From contig NC_134542.1 in assembly GCF_050624435.1 (NCBI RefSeq), forward strand, positions 14,689,997 to 14,753,996: a stretch of DNA of 64,000 bases, written 5' to 3'. Position numbers and translations under genes: made by a program. Of the stretch, positions 49,526 to 61,524 are shown piece after piece. Origin of the DNA: Tenrec ecaudatus. Lineage: Eukaryota; Chordata; Mammalia; Afrosoricida; Tenrecidae. Each line of letters opens with the position of its first letter. The stretch's first letter is position 1. The notes under the pieces were generated by a model. The model ran no database searches. It was not told the origin of the DNA and saw only the letters and a list, made by a program, of their open reading frames with translations.

Positions 49526-49607
49526 TTAGGGGGAAGGCATTCAGTACTCATGGTACATCATGCACTAAACTAAGCACGGCACGTACTTTACCTCATGATA
49601 TTATTGT

Positions 49608-49975
49608 CAAGGCACTCTGGTGGCTCAGTGGTTAATGCGTGGCTGAAAGGCTGGCAGGTTGGATCATTCCCTCTATGGGAGAAAGATATGGCAAGCTGCT
49701 TCCATAAAGATTGTAACCTGAAAACCCAGGGGTCTCTTCTCAGCACAGTATGGTTGCTATGAGTCAGAAAGAACCCAAGAGCGACTAGTTAACAGGTTTA
49801 TGTTACTATCAGAGAGATCCTGGGGGTGGGTATAATTTATAAGCACCACGGAAGAAAGACCTGGTTATTTGCTTCCAAAATTCACAGCCATGCAAACTCT
49901 GTGGGGGCACAGTTAGTTCTACTTTGATAGATAGGAGGGCACCGTGACCTAGAATCAACTCAACAGCAACCATCC
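49608..49975 (+). mobile_element. Two adjacent AfroSINE copies
   Basis: The first copy (49608-49800) has GGCACTCTGGTGGCTCAGTG. The second (49811-49971) begins GAGATCCTGGGGGTGGG, lacks part of the tRNA-like region and ends CAACTCAACAGCAACC. Confidence 0.75.
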
Positions 49976-49984
49976 CCTCTCCTT

Positions 49985-50110
49985 TTGGTGTATTACTGTC
50001 AGGAACTCTCTATAGCCCCTTTCAGGTGGGACAAAAGGAATCTCAGACTAAACAACTCTCCCAAGTCACACAGTGTTATGAGTTGCCCAAGCCTCATTTA
50101 TAACCTAATC
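49985..50110 (+). repeat. Probable MIR fragment
   Basis: 'ACAACTCTCCCAAGTCACAC' with flanking sequence resembles a MIR core. Confidence 0.4.
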
Positions 50111-51017
50111 ACTCTACCGCCTCCCTGGGAAGTGCCCTTTCACCGAAGGGGAGAGAGATGGGACTTGGAATGCACCCCAGAGAGAGAGAGAGCAACAAAC
50201 TGTATCTGAGTGTGTACTTTTGTGGGTGTGCATGTGTCAGAGTGCAGGGGAGAATCACTGAAATGTCAGAAGCCAGGGGGACGACATACAAATCTTGGGA
50301 AATACACTAAAGATACATTTTCTTACTTTAAACATTTGTGCAGATTGTTATGGCCAGATTTACAACTTTGTAGAATCCTAGAGTTTGAAGGCCAAAGCGG
50401 CCTGAGAGGTGGATGACCCCTCTGAAGTGTATCTAGCAGCTGGTTCTTACTTGAGGACTTTCAGGATAAGGAGTTATTACCTCAGAAGGGAGTACTCTGA
50501 GTTTCACATCTTGGTTTCCTGTTCTTAGTAGGTCCTCCTCCCAGGTTATCACAGTGAATTCTCCCTATACGCTTCTGGGGTTGATGCACCTTTGGAAGGG
50601 CAGGTACATTATCTGCCCACAGTCATACAAATGGTTTGTGGTGGAGTGAGACTTTCACCCCCAACCAGTTACAACCATCAGGTTATGTACCTTTCCAGAT
50701 GGGACTGATGCATTAATAAACACGACTTCCAATGTGTGGAGAGGCCCAGAGACGAACTGGAGCTGCCTCAAGTGAGAAGGTGGAGGACATTTATTTAGCT
50801 GTAAGTCTTGGGTAGATATGCCATATTTTTCTGGTTTCCATAAACACTTCCCACCCATTCTACCTTCTTTTCAATTTTTTGTATCATATAGTAAGTCACT
50901 TGTAGGCCTCTAAGGCAACTGTGCAACTATTTCATGCTAGCCCCCAGGCAGAAATGAGACATATATGTTGTCAACTGATGAAAACTTGCTTTCACTGCGA
51001 TCTTTAAATATTCTACT
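50111..51017. other. No gene recognised
   Basis: A GAGA tract lies at 50180-50191. A MIR-like trace at 50565-50650 is too weak to call. Confidence 0.35.
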
Positions 51018-51217
51018 TGCGCACTGCCTTGAGTCAATGCCAACTCATAGCAACCTTATAGGACAGGAGAGACCTGCCCCTGTGAGTTTCTGAGACTGTC
51101 ACTCTTTGCCAGAGTAGAAAGGCCTGTCTTTCTCCCTCTGAGCAACTGGTGGTTTCAAACTGCAGACTTTCCGGTTAGCAGGCCAAATTGTAACCACCAC
51201 ACCGCCAGTGCTCCTTA
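51018..51217 (-). mobile_element. AfroSINE, near full length, minus strand
   Basis: 'CCAACTCATAGCAACCTTAT' tail side, 'GGTGGTTTCAAACTGCAGAC' B-box region, 'CACCGCCAGTGCTCCTT' head side. Confidence 0.85.
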
Positions 51218-52490
51218 AACCTTCTCCTGGGAAGTTAGAAAATGAAAGCAAGTGAACTAACTGAATACAGTTGACCTGGGGCGACAGCGACATTCAGATT
51301 GGCATGGGTGGAGCTGCTATTGCACCATGCTATTAAAGTCTTAGTTGGACTACACTCTGTGACTCTGTACAGGGTGAGAATCCAAACATCAACACTGGCA
51401 ACTTGGGAGAGCTTTTAATGTGGAATAAATGTCACCGGAAGGCCCTCTTGGCCCCCCCAGGCATCAGTCGGTACATACCTTTGATTTTGTGCAAAAACAG
51501 TCCCAGCTACTGAGCCATCACACTAGTTATTTGTGACACCCCCTGCCCCGATTGCTTTCCCTTGTAAGTGTTTCAGTGCAATGCTTCCTGGCACAAGGAA
51601 CAAAGCCCCGAGGATCTTTTCAGCCCGTGAATGAGAGCTGAGTTGGGATTAGGGCAGTGCTTCTCCTGCCCTGCACTGTCCTCCATCAGAAGTCAGGAGG
51701 CATCGTGAACCCTTCAGGCAGACTCTCTCTTCAGGCTCCCATGAGTTGGAACCGGCCGTGCATTTAGACTTTCTTCTTTCCAGGAGTCCATGTCACCATC
51801 AGAAGTTAAGTAGCAGCTCAACATTCTGTGTTCTCTTGGCAAGATTTTCATTAGCCTTCCTCCTTCCCCTCAACACCCCACTCCGTCTGTCTTGGGGACA
51901 TTAGGACAAATGTAACTTTGCCCTTTATACCACGATGTCCATTGTACCCCTCACGCCCCACACTCAGATTCCCTTGCATTTTTCATATAACCTTTCTTGA
52001 TCTTAACTTTAGCTCTTTCCTATATTCTCTGATTTTTTTCACTATGATTTTTGATATTCAAGGTCAGTCATCAGTAAAACCGCCTATGAATTCACCCTTT
52101 TCTATGAATTTCTTCATCAACTGTTTGCTCTAATGGAAATGCACTTCTCCCCCCAGGTTTCTCCTTCCCTGCAGCCCTCATACCAATTTGTGGGGTTTTT
52201 TTTTGATGACTCTGGTACATTTTCTTTCTCCATTCCGCAAAATATTCAATGTTGACTCTCAGACCATCACTCCCAAGGTATCACTCACACTTAGGATAAT
52301 TTACTGCTCTGAGTCCCATCCCTCATTCGTTAAAAGGCATTGTCACCTGTGCAACGCCAACTCTTTCCCACGCTCTTCCTGTGTTCAATCTCCATGAAGA
52401 TGTTATTTCCAGTTCCCTTGACTCCTTCTTTCATCACATATTCACTTAGCTTCTATCTCTGCTAAACTTGCAATCTATTCTAAATCTGAG
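51218..52490. other. No gene recognised
   Basis: Pyrimidine-rich in the later part; possibly an upstream extension of the L2 remnant. Confidence 0.35.
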
Positions 52491-52655
52491 CATGACACTT
52501 TATAAAGGAGAGCAGAACTGCCCACAGGGTTTCCAGGACTGCAAATCTGGACAGATGCAGACGGCTTCGGCTTTCTCCCACAGATCGCTTGCAAACTTGA
52601 ACCACTGACCTTATAGTTGGCTTCCCAATGCTCAACGCACTGTGCGACTGAGTTG
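52491..52655 (-). mobile_element. AfroSINE, minus strand
   Basis: 'AGAACTGCCCACAGGGTTTC', 'CTTTCTCCCACAGATCGCTT' and 'CTTGAACCACTGACCTTATA' reverse the SINE. Confidence 0.8.
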
Positions 52656-53189
52656 GAATGAATGTCAGCATTTTTGTTTTTTTTGTATCCTAAATCTTAC
52701 CTGCAAACATCTTATGCTAACAGCCACCTTTTCTTATTTCCAGCATACTTTCTCAAGTACCCCAGTTCCAATGGTCTCCCCACCAAAAACGGAATCCATG
52801 ACTAAGACCATCTTTCCACTCTCTCATTTCCATGATTTCTCCCTGTCCGCCTTGCTAATGTCAGATTCCCCAGTTAAATATCAAACACCTTCTAATAAAT
52901 GATCTCAGCACATCTTCCTCCCATTTGTTTCATTTTCTGAACAACTGTGAGTAAATCCAATGATCTGCTCATACTAGCCTTCTCTCTCACAACTGAACGT
53001 GACTCACACCATCTTGTCTGCTTTCACTTCAAACTCACACTCACTGACCTTAAAGGTCTCAGAACCTGGCCTTAAATTTCTAACATGCCGCATATCCATC
53101 AGATCTGCCATAAAATCCTGTTGACTCAACCTCACTACAGCCATAATCCATCTTCTAACCACGTGCACGGTTCAAATCTGCTTCAGACC

Positions 53190-53895
53190 ACCATCAACGC
53201 TCAGTTGGGTTATTAGACAACCCGCATCCTGGTATTTCCCTGCTTCATGCTCTCCTTTCTCTATACTGTAAGCACAAAGGCAACACTCAACATTATTGGG
53301 ATGGTCTACAAAGGCCTGCATTACCTAGCTCCCTGTTTCCTCGCTAAACTCATTTCTGAATATTCCCCAATTGTTCCCTTCTTTACAACTCCAGTGTCCA
53401 GTGGAGTTGTCGGCTAATATGCCAGCCACGCTCCTACCTCAAACCTTTTCACTTGCTCTTTCTTCCTTGGGGAGGGCTTTTCCCAAGATACCCGCATGAT
53501 TCAGTCTCTCACCTTCAAATCTGTGTTCAAACATTGACTTCACAAGGAGGCCTGCCCTTGTCACTCCTCAAATTTTCTTTCACTTGTGTTCTTTTCACAT
53601 CTGGTGCTTTATTTTCCCCTTCCCAGTCATTATTTCTCACATATGAAATTTAGAATCTTATTTATTTCCTGCTCCTCCCCTACTGGACGTAATCTCCCTG
53701 AGAGGAATTATTGTTTGTTTTAATCACAGCAGGTGTCTCCACGCACCTAGACTAGTAGCTGAAATATACCAAGTCTTCCTAGAAGAGTAACTGACAGAAG
53801 GAATTAAGGGGAGAAGGGGAAACAGGAAGAAGGGAAATTGACTTTGCATCTGGATAAGCAAAATGAGGCACACCCTTGTTGAATGAATGAAGAAA
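53190..53895 (+). repeat. L2 LINE 3' end remnant
   Basis: The order of 'CTACAAAGGCCTGCATTACC', 'TTTTCACTTGCTCTTTCTTC', 'GGAGGCCTGCCCTTGTCAC', 'CGTAATCTCCCTGAGAGGA' and 'TTGTTGAATGAATGAAG' is that of the mammalian L2 3' end. Confidence 0.75.
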
Positions 53896-54844
53896 CTTAA
53901 TGGTCATCATTTTTTTTAATCCCCAAAAGGATTTGATAAGACTCATTTTATAAATTCATAGTATGAAATTATTGGGAGCCATAAAATATATTGATTTAGA
54001 TTTCAATATTCTTATTCATTAAGTTTAATAGAAATGTAGCAGCAGCTTTGGAAACTAATTGCCTCTGTACCCAAGTAGGAAGGAAGCAGGTAGGAGCTGT
54101 GATCAACTGCTCTACTATCTTTTCCATTTTTACTTATACTTTGTCAGAAGGGCCCATGCCATGTTTAGGCGATCCTGTAAAATGCCCTCGTTTCTAGCAT
54201 TAGAAGCTGATAGTTATTTTGGTATTTTTTTATCGAGAGAGATGAGAATTATAGTTATTTTCCCCATGGAAGAAAAAGATTACTATGATTATAAATGCTA
54301 TGGAGATTAGTCACATGCTGATCTAAGTTGTGCCAGTCCGGATGTGTAGCTGCTAGGGCTAATGCTGCTTAGGCTGCGCCCATTATTCCTGACAGTAAGA
54401 AGGCGAGGAGCCCCCTGGGCTTTGATCTGGCAACTTCTGAAGGGTGAAAAGAACAGGGCTGAAAAGCCAGTGGAGTTTTCCTGGGGGAGTTTAAGTCTTT
54501 TGATTTGGAACAAAGAGGACAATTTCGGCAGTGGCTACCATCTAGAAGGTTTATTTCAGCAATCATCTCCACTTTAAGTTTCTTTTCTCCCTGGTAGGCC
54601 CGCATGCACGTGTGCTTAGAGTTAATTTCCATATCATTTCCATATGCCTACACCCACTCTTCCTTTTTATTCTAAGGACATGCTCAAGCAAGAAAATATA
54701 TTGTTAAAGACTTACTATTTGATATTTCATTAGACTCTCTTTTCACCCTTGAGAACCACTGATGAAATCATGACGGTTGATGTGACTTCTGAACATAGTA
54801 GAGCAGTGGGTCCAGGAGTTAAGCACTGGGTAGAGGAATTCGTT
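53896..54844. other. No gene recognised
   Basis: Nothing assignable. Confidence 0.4.
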
Positions 54845-55045
54845 TGCCAAGCACCTGTTAAGGGTTATTGGTGGTGGAGTGGGTAATGCATTAGACTGCA
54901 AACTACATGGTCAGTGGCTTGAAACTGCCAGCAGTTCTGAGGGAGAAAGATGAGACTTCCGACTCCAGTAAAGACTTACAGTCTCAGAAAACCGCGGGGA
55001 CAGTTCTATCCTCTTCTATAGGGTCATTATGATTCCTATATGCAT
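54845..55045 (+). mobile_element. AfroSINE, diverged
   Basis: 'GGTGGTGGAGTGGGTAATGC' with 'GGTCAGTGGCTTGAAACTGC' and 'GGACAGTTCTATCCTCTTCT'. Confidence 0.7.
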
Positions 55046-55222
55046 TTTTAATTTGGTTGTGCTAAGACATATGCCTGTTGTCCCAGCATGCTTGTCTGTC
55101 TTGCTGCTTTTACTTTCCCTGCTGCATGAACTCTTTACTCTCCTTTTTCTACTCTCAATATCTAGTCATCCTTAGTGCTTATGCTGTCCCTTAACGGTGT
55201 AAGGATTGTGCCTGCATCTTCA

Positions 55223-55440
55223 CTTTCATGTTGTTGTTGTTGTTAGGTGTATTTGACTTGGTTCTGGCCCATAGCGACCTTATGTACAACAGACCAAAAC
55301 ACCACCTGGTCCTATACCATCCTCACTGCTGTTCTTACATTTGAGCCCATTGCTGCAGCCACTGTGTCAATCCATCTTGTCGAGGGTCTTCAACCTCGTC
55401 GTTGCCCTTCCACTTTTATAAGCATTTCATAGCGGTTTTC
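55223..55440 (-). mobile_element. RTE LINE 3' end fragment
   Basis: A GTT repeat (55231-55245) followed by 'CCCATAGCGACCTTATGTAC' and 'GCCACTGTGTCAATCCATCT' matches the RTE 3' terminus on the minus strand. Confidence 0.7.
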
Positions 55441-56009
55441 TTTTAGCCTCGTTGCAACATTTACTTCTCGTGGTCTTGCTTTAAAGCTATGGCTAGCCAA
55501 GGCAACCTGACTGGTATGTCTCCTCTGTTAAGGTGGACACTTCCTGAAGTCAGGTATCAGCCCTGGTACCCACGACGAGCCCAACATGATACCGCTTTCA
55601 TGTGAGCTGCTCAATGCATGTGTCTGGGAGAAAATGAGTAGACCTTATCCATTGTGATTTCCTCCTTCCTGTTTTGTGTTTTGGGGAGACCCCACATGCA
55701 CCTTAGATAGCCTCCGCTCCATTTGGTAGGTACAAATGAAATGCCTACTGTACACATTACACAGTTGTCTCAAGGGCTTTTTGACCATCCATTTTCAGAG
55801 CCTCTCCAATTTCAGAATATTGCCACGGTGTATGCTTTGAAGAGTATCAGATATCATAGTTGGTGTAATTTGAGTTAAGCTCTATTTTAGATTTCCAAAT
55901 TGGGCACAAATAGTAATTTTCTAATCCTGAAATATAGAAATGCGCAATAGCTTGCTGTTTTGAGCCATTTATTCTTTAGACTGCCGTGTAACAATATACT
56001 CTTTCTAAT

Positions 56010-56225
56010 GGGGCCCTGGTGGCATAGTGGTTACAGGCTGGGCTGTTAACTGTGAGGTCAGCAGTTTGAAACCACCAGTTACTCTGTAAAAGAAAGATAA
56101 GGTTTTCTACTCCTGTAAAGAGTTACAGTCTTGGAAACCCCCAGGAGGGGAGGCAGGGGAGAGGGACAGTTCTATCCAGTCCCACATGGTCACTATGAGT
56201 CAGAACCACCTCGTTGGCAGTGAGA
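56010..56225 (+). mobile_element. AfroSINE, near full length
   Basis: GGGGCCCTGGTGGCATAGTG head, GTCAGCAGTTTGAAACCACC body, and an end at 'TGGCAGTGAG'. A short G-rich insertion lies at 56145-56165. Confidence 0.85.
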
Positions 56226-56557
56226 ACTTTAATGTTGGCTGACATCTCAATTGCTGCATCACATTCAGTTAAAAGAACACTCAGATTTCAATCCCAGGTT
56301 GCTCTTCTGCTCTGTTGCTTTGGAACGTTGATTTAGAGAGCAGGCTTTGATCCAGGGGGAAATCTTGGCTTTGCTCTTTATTTGAAAAGGCACTTAATCT
56401 AGCTGGGTCTAAACAGGGATTATATCTGACTTGCACAACGGCCATAAAGATTAACTGACAAGGTGTGTGAAATGGCTTTACAGTGCCTAGAACATAGTCG
56501 ATGGTGAATCTAAAGTAGAACGGACCTGTCAACAAATCAATAAGTATTACTTACTAT

Positions 56558-56740
56558 TCCATTATCCACTGCCATCAGGCTGATTCCAACTCATAGAGGA
56601 TCTATCCAGGATTGCTGAGACTGAAAATCTCTATGGGAGCCGACAGCCTCAGTTTCTCTTGTGAAGTGTCTGGTTGGTTTGAAACACCAACCCTGTAGCC
56701 AGCAGTCAAGTGTCCAGCCCATCACACCCCCAGGGCTCCA
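56558..56740 (-). mobile_element. AfroSINE, near full length, minus strand
   Basis: 'TGATTCCAACTCATAGAGGA' tail side and 'CATCACACCCCCAGGGCTCC' head side. Confidence 0.82.
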
Positions 56741-57877
56741 CAGCCTACCATGTATGCATCTTATTTCATTGGGTACACAAATCGAGCACACAGTGAAAGT
56801 CCTTTTGCTCCAGTACAAACACGATGATTGCTCCTGCTGCAGCTATTTTGAGAAAGTGGTTTGTGATGAAATAACAAATTCTGGGTCCATCTGTCATGGA
56901 TCTGATTTAATGGGGGCCATTTCATGAGAATTGGAAGGTTCAGAATTCTGTGGGTGGTAGGAACTAAGACATCAGGTTTATTTTAAGCTTAAAAGTCCCA
57001 ATTTGTGCTATAGCTACCCCCATATAAGTAAAACTGATCAGATCAAGTTTGAGTTTAAAATGATTCTCATGCCTCCACACTCCCCAAATTCCATTTTGTG
57101 AATGAATTGGCAGTGAGATGAAGACTTCTTTTATTTGTCTCAGACTCCCCAAAGGTGGTATGACAAACAAATCCCTTTTGGTTTCATATGCATATTTACT
57201 AACCACAGTGCTTTTAAGATGCAATCTAGATTTTAAGAGAAATCACAAAAGCACTCTTCCTTGGTCTTCCCAATGGTAGGCATTATAGAGTGAACTCATT
57301 TTAAAAACAAAAAGTAAAAAAAGCAAATAGAAATCCGCCTTAGTGATAATCCCACAATTCAACTCATTTGAAACCAACAGGTTGCTATGGTAGCAGAAGG
57401 GTCAGGGTAATGGTGACTGGAAATCAGTGCAAGCAGGTGGAGTTTCAAAATTCATGAGGCTAATGAAAACAATTCTGTGCTTTAGCCTCCAGGCTGGCTG
57501 CATTTTTAAGAAACAAAAATAGAAGGCTGTGCCAACTTTCCAATCTTCAGTGGTTTAAAATCCTGCCCAGAGTGCTGGATGGAGTAACTATGATCTAGGT
57601 TTTTATTTACAGAGCTTAAGGTTTGATCCTGATAAGACTCGTATGACGAAGGGAACGTTTCATGCGACAAAGTACAAGTGAAGCGAGTTTCCAATTTCTA
57701 TGTGCAATATTGCTATGCATCTTTAATTAGAACCAGATTAAATGGGTTAATTAATAAATAGGTGTGTATTTAGGGACACTGAAAATGTCCAAATTCATGG
57801 GGAAAATTTCTTCATCCTTTAATTCCGTTCTTTCTTTGATCCTTTTGAAGCCCTCGATTATATCCATAGAGGAGGGC
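56741..57877. other. Repeat-poor AT-rich stretch, no gene
   Basis: TAATTAG and TTAATTAA motifs near 57724-57757 could be homeodomain sites in a conserved element. Untested. Confidence 0.35.
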
Positions 57878-57977
57878 AGGTGAATCATTGCTAACTGGAA
57901 GGTAGACAGTTGGACCCTCCAGTATTTCCCTGAGACAAAGATGAAGTGATCTGCTTTGGTAAAGACTCAAAGCCTCA

Positions 57978-60342
57978 TAGGGCACTCACCCACCCAAGGG
58001 GAGGCTATTGTTTGTGTCTCCACAGAGAAAGAGGGACCAGACCTAAAGGCAGTTCCAGACAAATGCAGCTTGCCGGCAAGGAGTGGGGAGCCAGTGGAGG
58101 GGCCTGAGGACTCAGCCCCCATACCAGCTGCCCCACACCCCAAAAGAATTTACCTTGGAGGATGGCACTGAAGCTGCAGCTAGGGGAGAGGGAAATGTCT
58201 GATCAGAGCACAGGGGAACAAATGAAGTGGGGGAGGAAGAGGGAGTGGAGCACATCCTGGCCCTCCAGGCCTGGAGGACGATATCCTCACTCTGAACAGC
58301 CAATGCATAGAGTGGACCATATGGCTGATCCCACTATGAGACACACCGTTCCCGGCTGGCCCAGGGTCCTAAGAGGGACAACACTGGAGACTCAGTGTCG
58401 GGACTGGACCAGACTGACCCTGTGACACCAAGCCAAGCCACTAAAGGCAGGTGGCAGAGCAACCATGGGAGCAGAGCAGGGAGCCCCCGAGGGAGTACAA
58501 AGGAAAGACTCTGGGGGCAAAGCATGGTACCCCATTGGACCTGACTGAAGGACACGCCTAGAGACCAAAAGTCAGACCTTGATCTATTTACAGGTTTTTC
58601 TTTCTTTAAAAATTTTTTTCTTTTAATTAATTTATTCTTTTATGGGTCATTGGTTTTCTTTTTTGTTGTCATCGCTGTGTTCTCATTCATCGCCTATCTT
58701 GCTATGCCTTGATTTTTAGTGCACCTTATTGTCTCTACAGATCTATCTAGATAAGATAGACTGGATGAAAAGTCTGGAGGAGAAAACCATGGGAGCAATA
58801 GTTCTGGGGGGACATGGGAGAGGGGGAGGGGGGCATTGAGGTGGTGCTGACCAACCCAGGGACGGGGGGGCGGGAGCAGCAAGTGATCCAAAATTAGTGG
58901 CAAGGAGGGTGTGAGAGGCCTGGTAGGGAGTCAGCAATGGCAATGTAACCAAGAAAAATTACTGAAACCCAAGTGAAGGCTGAGAATGATAGTGAGACAA
59001 GAGGAAAGTCAAAGGAAATAGAGGAAAGAACTAGGAGACAAAGGGTATTTATAGAGGTCTAAATACTGGCATTCACATATGTAAATATATTTATATAGGA
59101 GGGTGGTGAACTAGATCTATGTGCATATATTTATAGGTTTAGTATTAATGCAGCAGATGGACATTGGGCCTCCACTCAAGTACTTAATGCAAGAATACTC
59201 TGTTCTATTAAATTGGCATTCCACCTTCCCAACACAATTGCTGAAGAAAAATATGTGCATAAGCAAAAGTGGTGAAGAAAGCTGATGGTGCCCGGATATC
59301 AAAAGATATAGTGTCTGGAGTCTTAAGGGCTTGAAAATAAACAAGCGGCCATCTAGTTGAGAAGCATCAAAGCCCACATGGAAGAAGCACTCCAGCCTCT
59401 CTGACCATGAGGTGTAGAAGGGACCAGTTATCAGACATCAAAGAACAGAAAATCATGTCAGTGGGTGCTCCCCTCTCCAATACAATTACTGAAGACAAAC
59501 GGGTGCATAAGCAAAGGTGGTGAAGAAAGCTGATGGTGCCTGGCTATCAAAAGATATAAGGTCTGGGGCCTTAAGGGCTTGAAGATAAACAAGCAGCCAA
59601 CTAGCTCAGAAGCAACAAAACCCTCATGGAAGCAGCACACCAGCCTGTGTGACCACGAGCTGTTGAAGGGATCAGGTATCAAGCATCAAGGAACAAAATA
59701 TCATATAATTGTAAATGAGGGTGAGTGCACAGTGGAGACTCAATGTCCATCAGTAGGCAACTGGACACCCCCTTACTGAAGGGTTGTGGGGAGGAGATGG
59801 GCCAGCCAGGGTGCAGGGTAGCAACAATGAAACATATAACTTTCCTCTAGTTCTTAAATGCTTCCTTCCTCCTCCCCCCACTATCATGATCCCAATTCTA
59901 CCTTACAAATCTGGCTAGATCAGAGGATGTACACTGGTACAGATAGGAACTGGAAACACACGGAATCCAGGACAGATGACCCCTTCAGGATCAGTGGTGA
60001 GAGTGGCGATGCCTGGAGGGTGGAGGGAATGTGGGGTGGAAAGGGGGAACTGATTAGAAGAATCTACATATAACCTCTTCCCTGGGGGAGGGACAGCAGA
60101 GAAGAGGGTGGGGGGAGATGTCGGACAGTGTAACATGACAAAATAATAATAATTTATGAATTATGAAGGGTTCATGGGGAGGGAGGGGGAAAATGAGGAG
60201 CCGATATTAAGGACTCAAGTGCAAGGCAAATGTTTTGAGAATGATGATGGTAACAAATGTACATATGTGCTTGACACAATGGATGGATGTATGGATTGTG
60301 ATAGGAACTGTATGAGCCCCCAATAAAATGACTAAAAAAATA
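57978..60342 (+). mobile_element. Apparently full-length composite non-LTR retroposon (about 2.36 kb), unnamed family
   Basis: The element is flanked by a perfect 17-bp direct repeat, AAAGACTCAAAGCCTCA, at 57961-57977 and 60343-60359. It splits an AfroSINE, whose two halves resume on either side. Order: a GC-rich part (57978-58560), a T-rich part (58585-58720), a G-rich tract (58800-58880), a 248-bp unit present twice (59224-59705), a second purine/G-rich stretch (60080-60195), and a tail with GAGCCCCCAATAAAATG and an A-rich end. There is no LTR and no long reading frame. The target duplication and A-tail are those of LINE-driven target-primed insertion. It may derive from an L1 3'UTR joined to other sequence, like SVA-type composites. 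Related copies lie at 5411, 26500 and 34186. Confidence 0.75.
59224..59705 (+). repeat. Two tandem copies of a 248-bp unit inside the retroposon
   Basis: The landmark 'GCATAAGCAAA(A/G)GTGGTGAAG' and the following text recur with an offset of 248 bases (GAAG at 59243 and 59491). The copies are similar but not identical. The copy at 5411-6385 carries a single unit, so the duplication is variable between family members. Confidence 0.8.
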
Positions 60343-60608
60343 AAAGACTCAAAGCCTCAGAAACCATATGGAGTAGTTCTCTTCTGCTTTTTCAGTATCA
60401 CTATGAATTGGAATCAACTTGACAGCAGTGGGTTTTATATTCATGTAGGACATGTGTACATTAGGAAGGCATTTTCACAAAAATAAATTAAAATATTATG
60501 GTAATATATTAATATATAATGTAAATATATTAATCTTACATATGCACATATAAATATTCATAAACACACATTTTCCTATAGTCTACATATTTAAAATCCC
60601 AATGCCTT

Positions 60609-60748
60609 TAAGTCCTGGTGATGCTGTGGGTTAAACACTAGACTGCTAACTACACAGTCGGCAGTTCAAATCCACTAGCCACTCTGAAGGAGAAAGAGGC
60701 GGCTACTCGGTCACTATGAGACCGAATCGGCTAGACGGCAGAGGGAGA
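60609..60748 (+). mobile_element. AfroSINE with an internal deletion
   Basis: 'AAGTCCTGGTGATGCTGTGG' head and 'GGCTAGACGGCAGAGG' tail. The middle third is missing, so it is only about 140 bases long. Confidence 0.8.
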
Positions 60749-61524
60749 CCGTCACCTAATATGCGCCACCTGCCCTTCCTACACCCCACCCCCCCACCCC
60801 ACCCCCCGCCGCATTCGTCTCTAACCAGCTGAAATCCTCCTTCCTCTGTAGGCCCAGGTGTGATTAAACAACAACACAGCTTAAAAACAAAAAATCAAAC
60901 CAGCTGTAAGAAATGAGCACACTAATAGATTAGGCTGATTAGTTAAATGCATAGTTTATTCTTATTTGCACAGAGTTAGAAGCATTCTGAGGCTTAGCAT
61001 TCGTGCTAAGGAAGTGCAGGAATCAGTCCGTACCTCCATGGAGCTGCTCCAGTGACGGAGTTCACAGGAAGGATGTTTGTGTGTAAGATTTTATATCTCT
61101 TAGTGACTTGTTTTTCCTGCCAGTTTTCTTATTCATCCTTTAGGATCTAATTTTGTGACGTCTTTTCAGACGTGGCTATCTCTTGCTTCCTGTCTTACAT
61201 GGACCAGAATCTCCAGTCTCCCAGAAGCCATCTTTGTCTTCTTTGCTGAGATGATTCCGTCCACAGCAATTGCCATGTTTCATTGCAAATATCTGCTTAT
61301 GTGCAACTCTATAAGACATAGAACTTCTAGACGATAGGGCATGTGTGGTGAAGAACTATGCATCTCTTGCTTTTTGTATGCTCGGCATTCCATTTTCTCT
61401 CACTTTTTAACTTTCTTTCTGGAAACACTTGCTTTGGGAAGCTGCCCCTTCCAGACCAGGTATGCATGCTGCTGTTGGTAGCCTTGACACCTCTAGCCTG
61501 TAAATACAGAACCACAATTTTATT
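60749..61524. other. No gene recognised; C-rich tract
   Basis: A run of C with scattered A lies at 60780-60808. The rest is ordinary sequence. Confidence 0.4.

Larger units (their letters stand above)
57878..60440 (+). mobile_element. AfroSINE split by the 2.36-kb retroposon
   Basis: The 5' half ends at 57977 and the 3' half resumes at 60343. The direct repeat AAAGACTCAAAGCCTCA at both sides is SINE sequence duplicated by the insertion. The SINE tail reads CTTGACAGCAGTGGG near 60418. Confidence 0.75.

Noticed and set aside
57978..60342. Endogenous retrovirus or LTR element as an explanation for the 2.36-kb insertion
   Set aside because: No terminal repeats, no TG...CA ends, no gag/pol-like frames, and a 17-bp target duplication with an A-rich tail.
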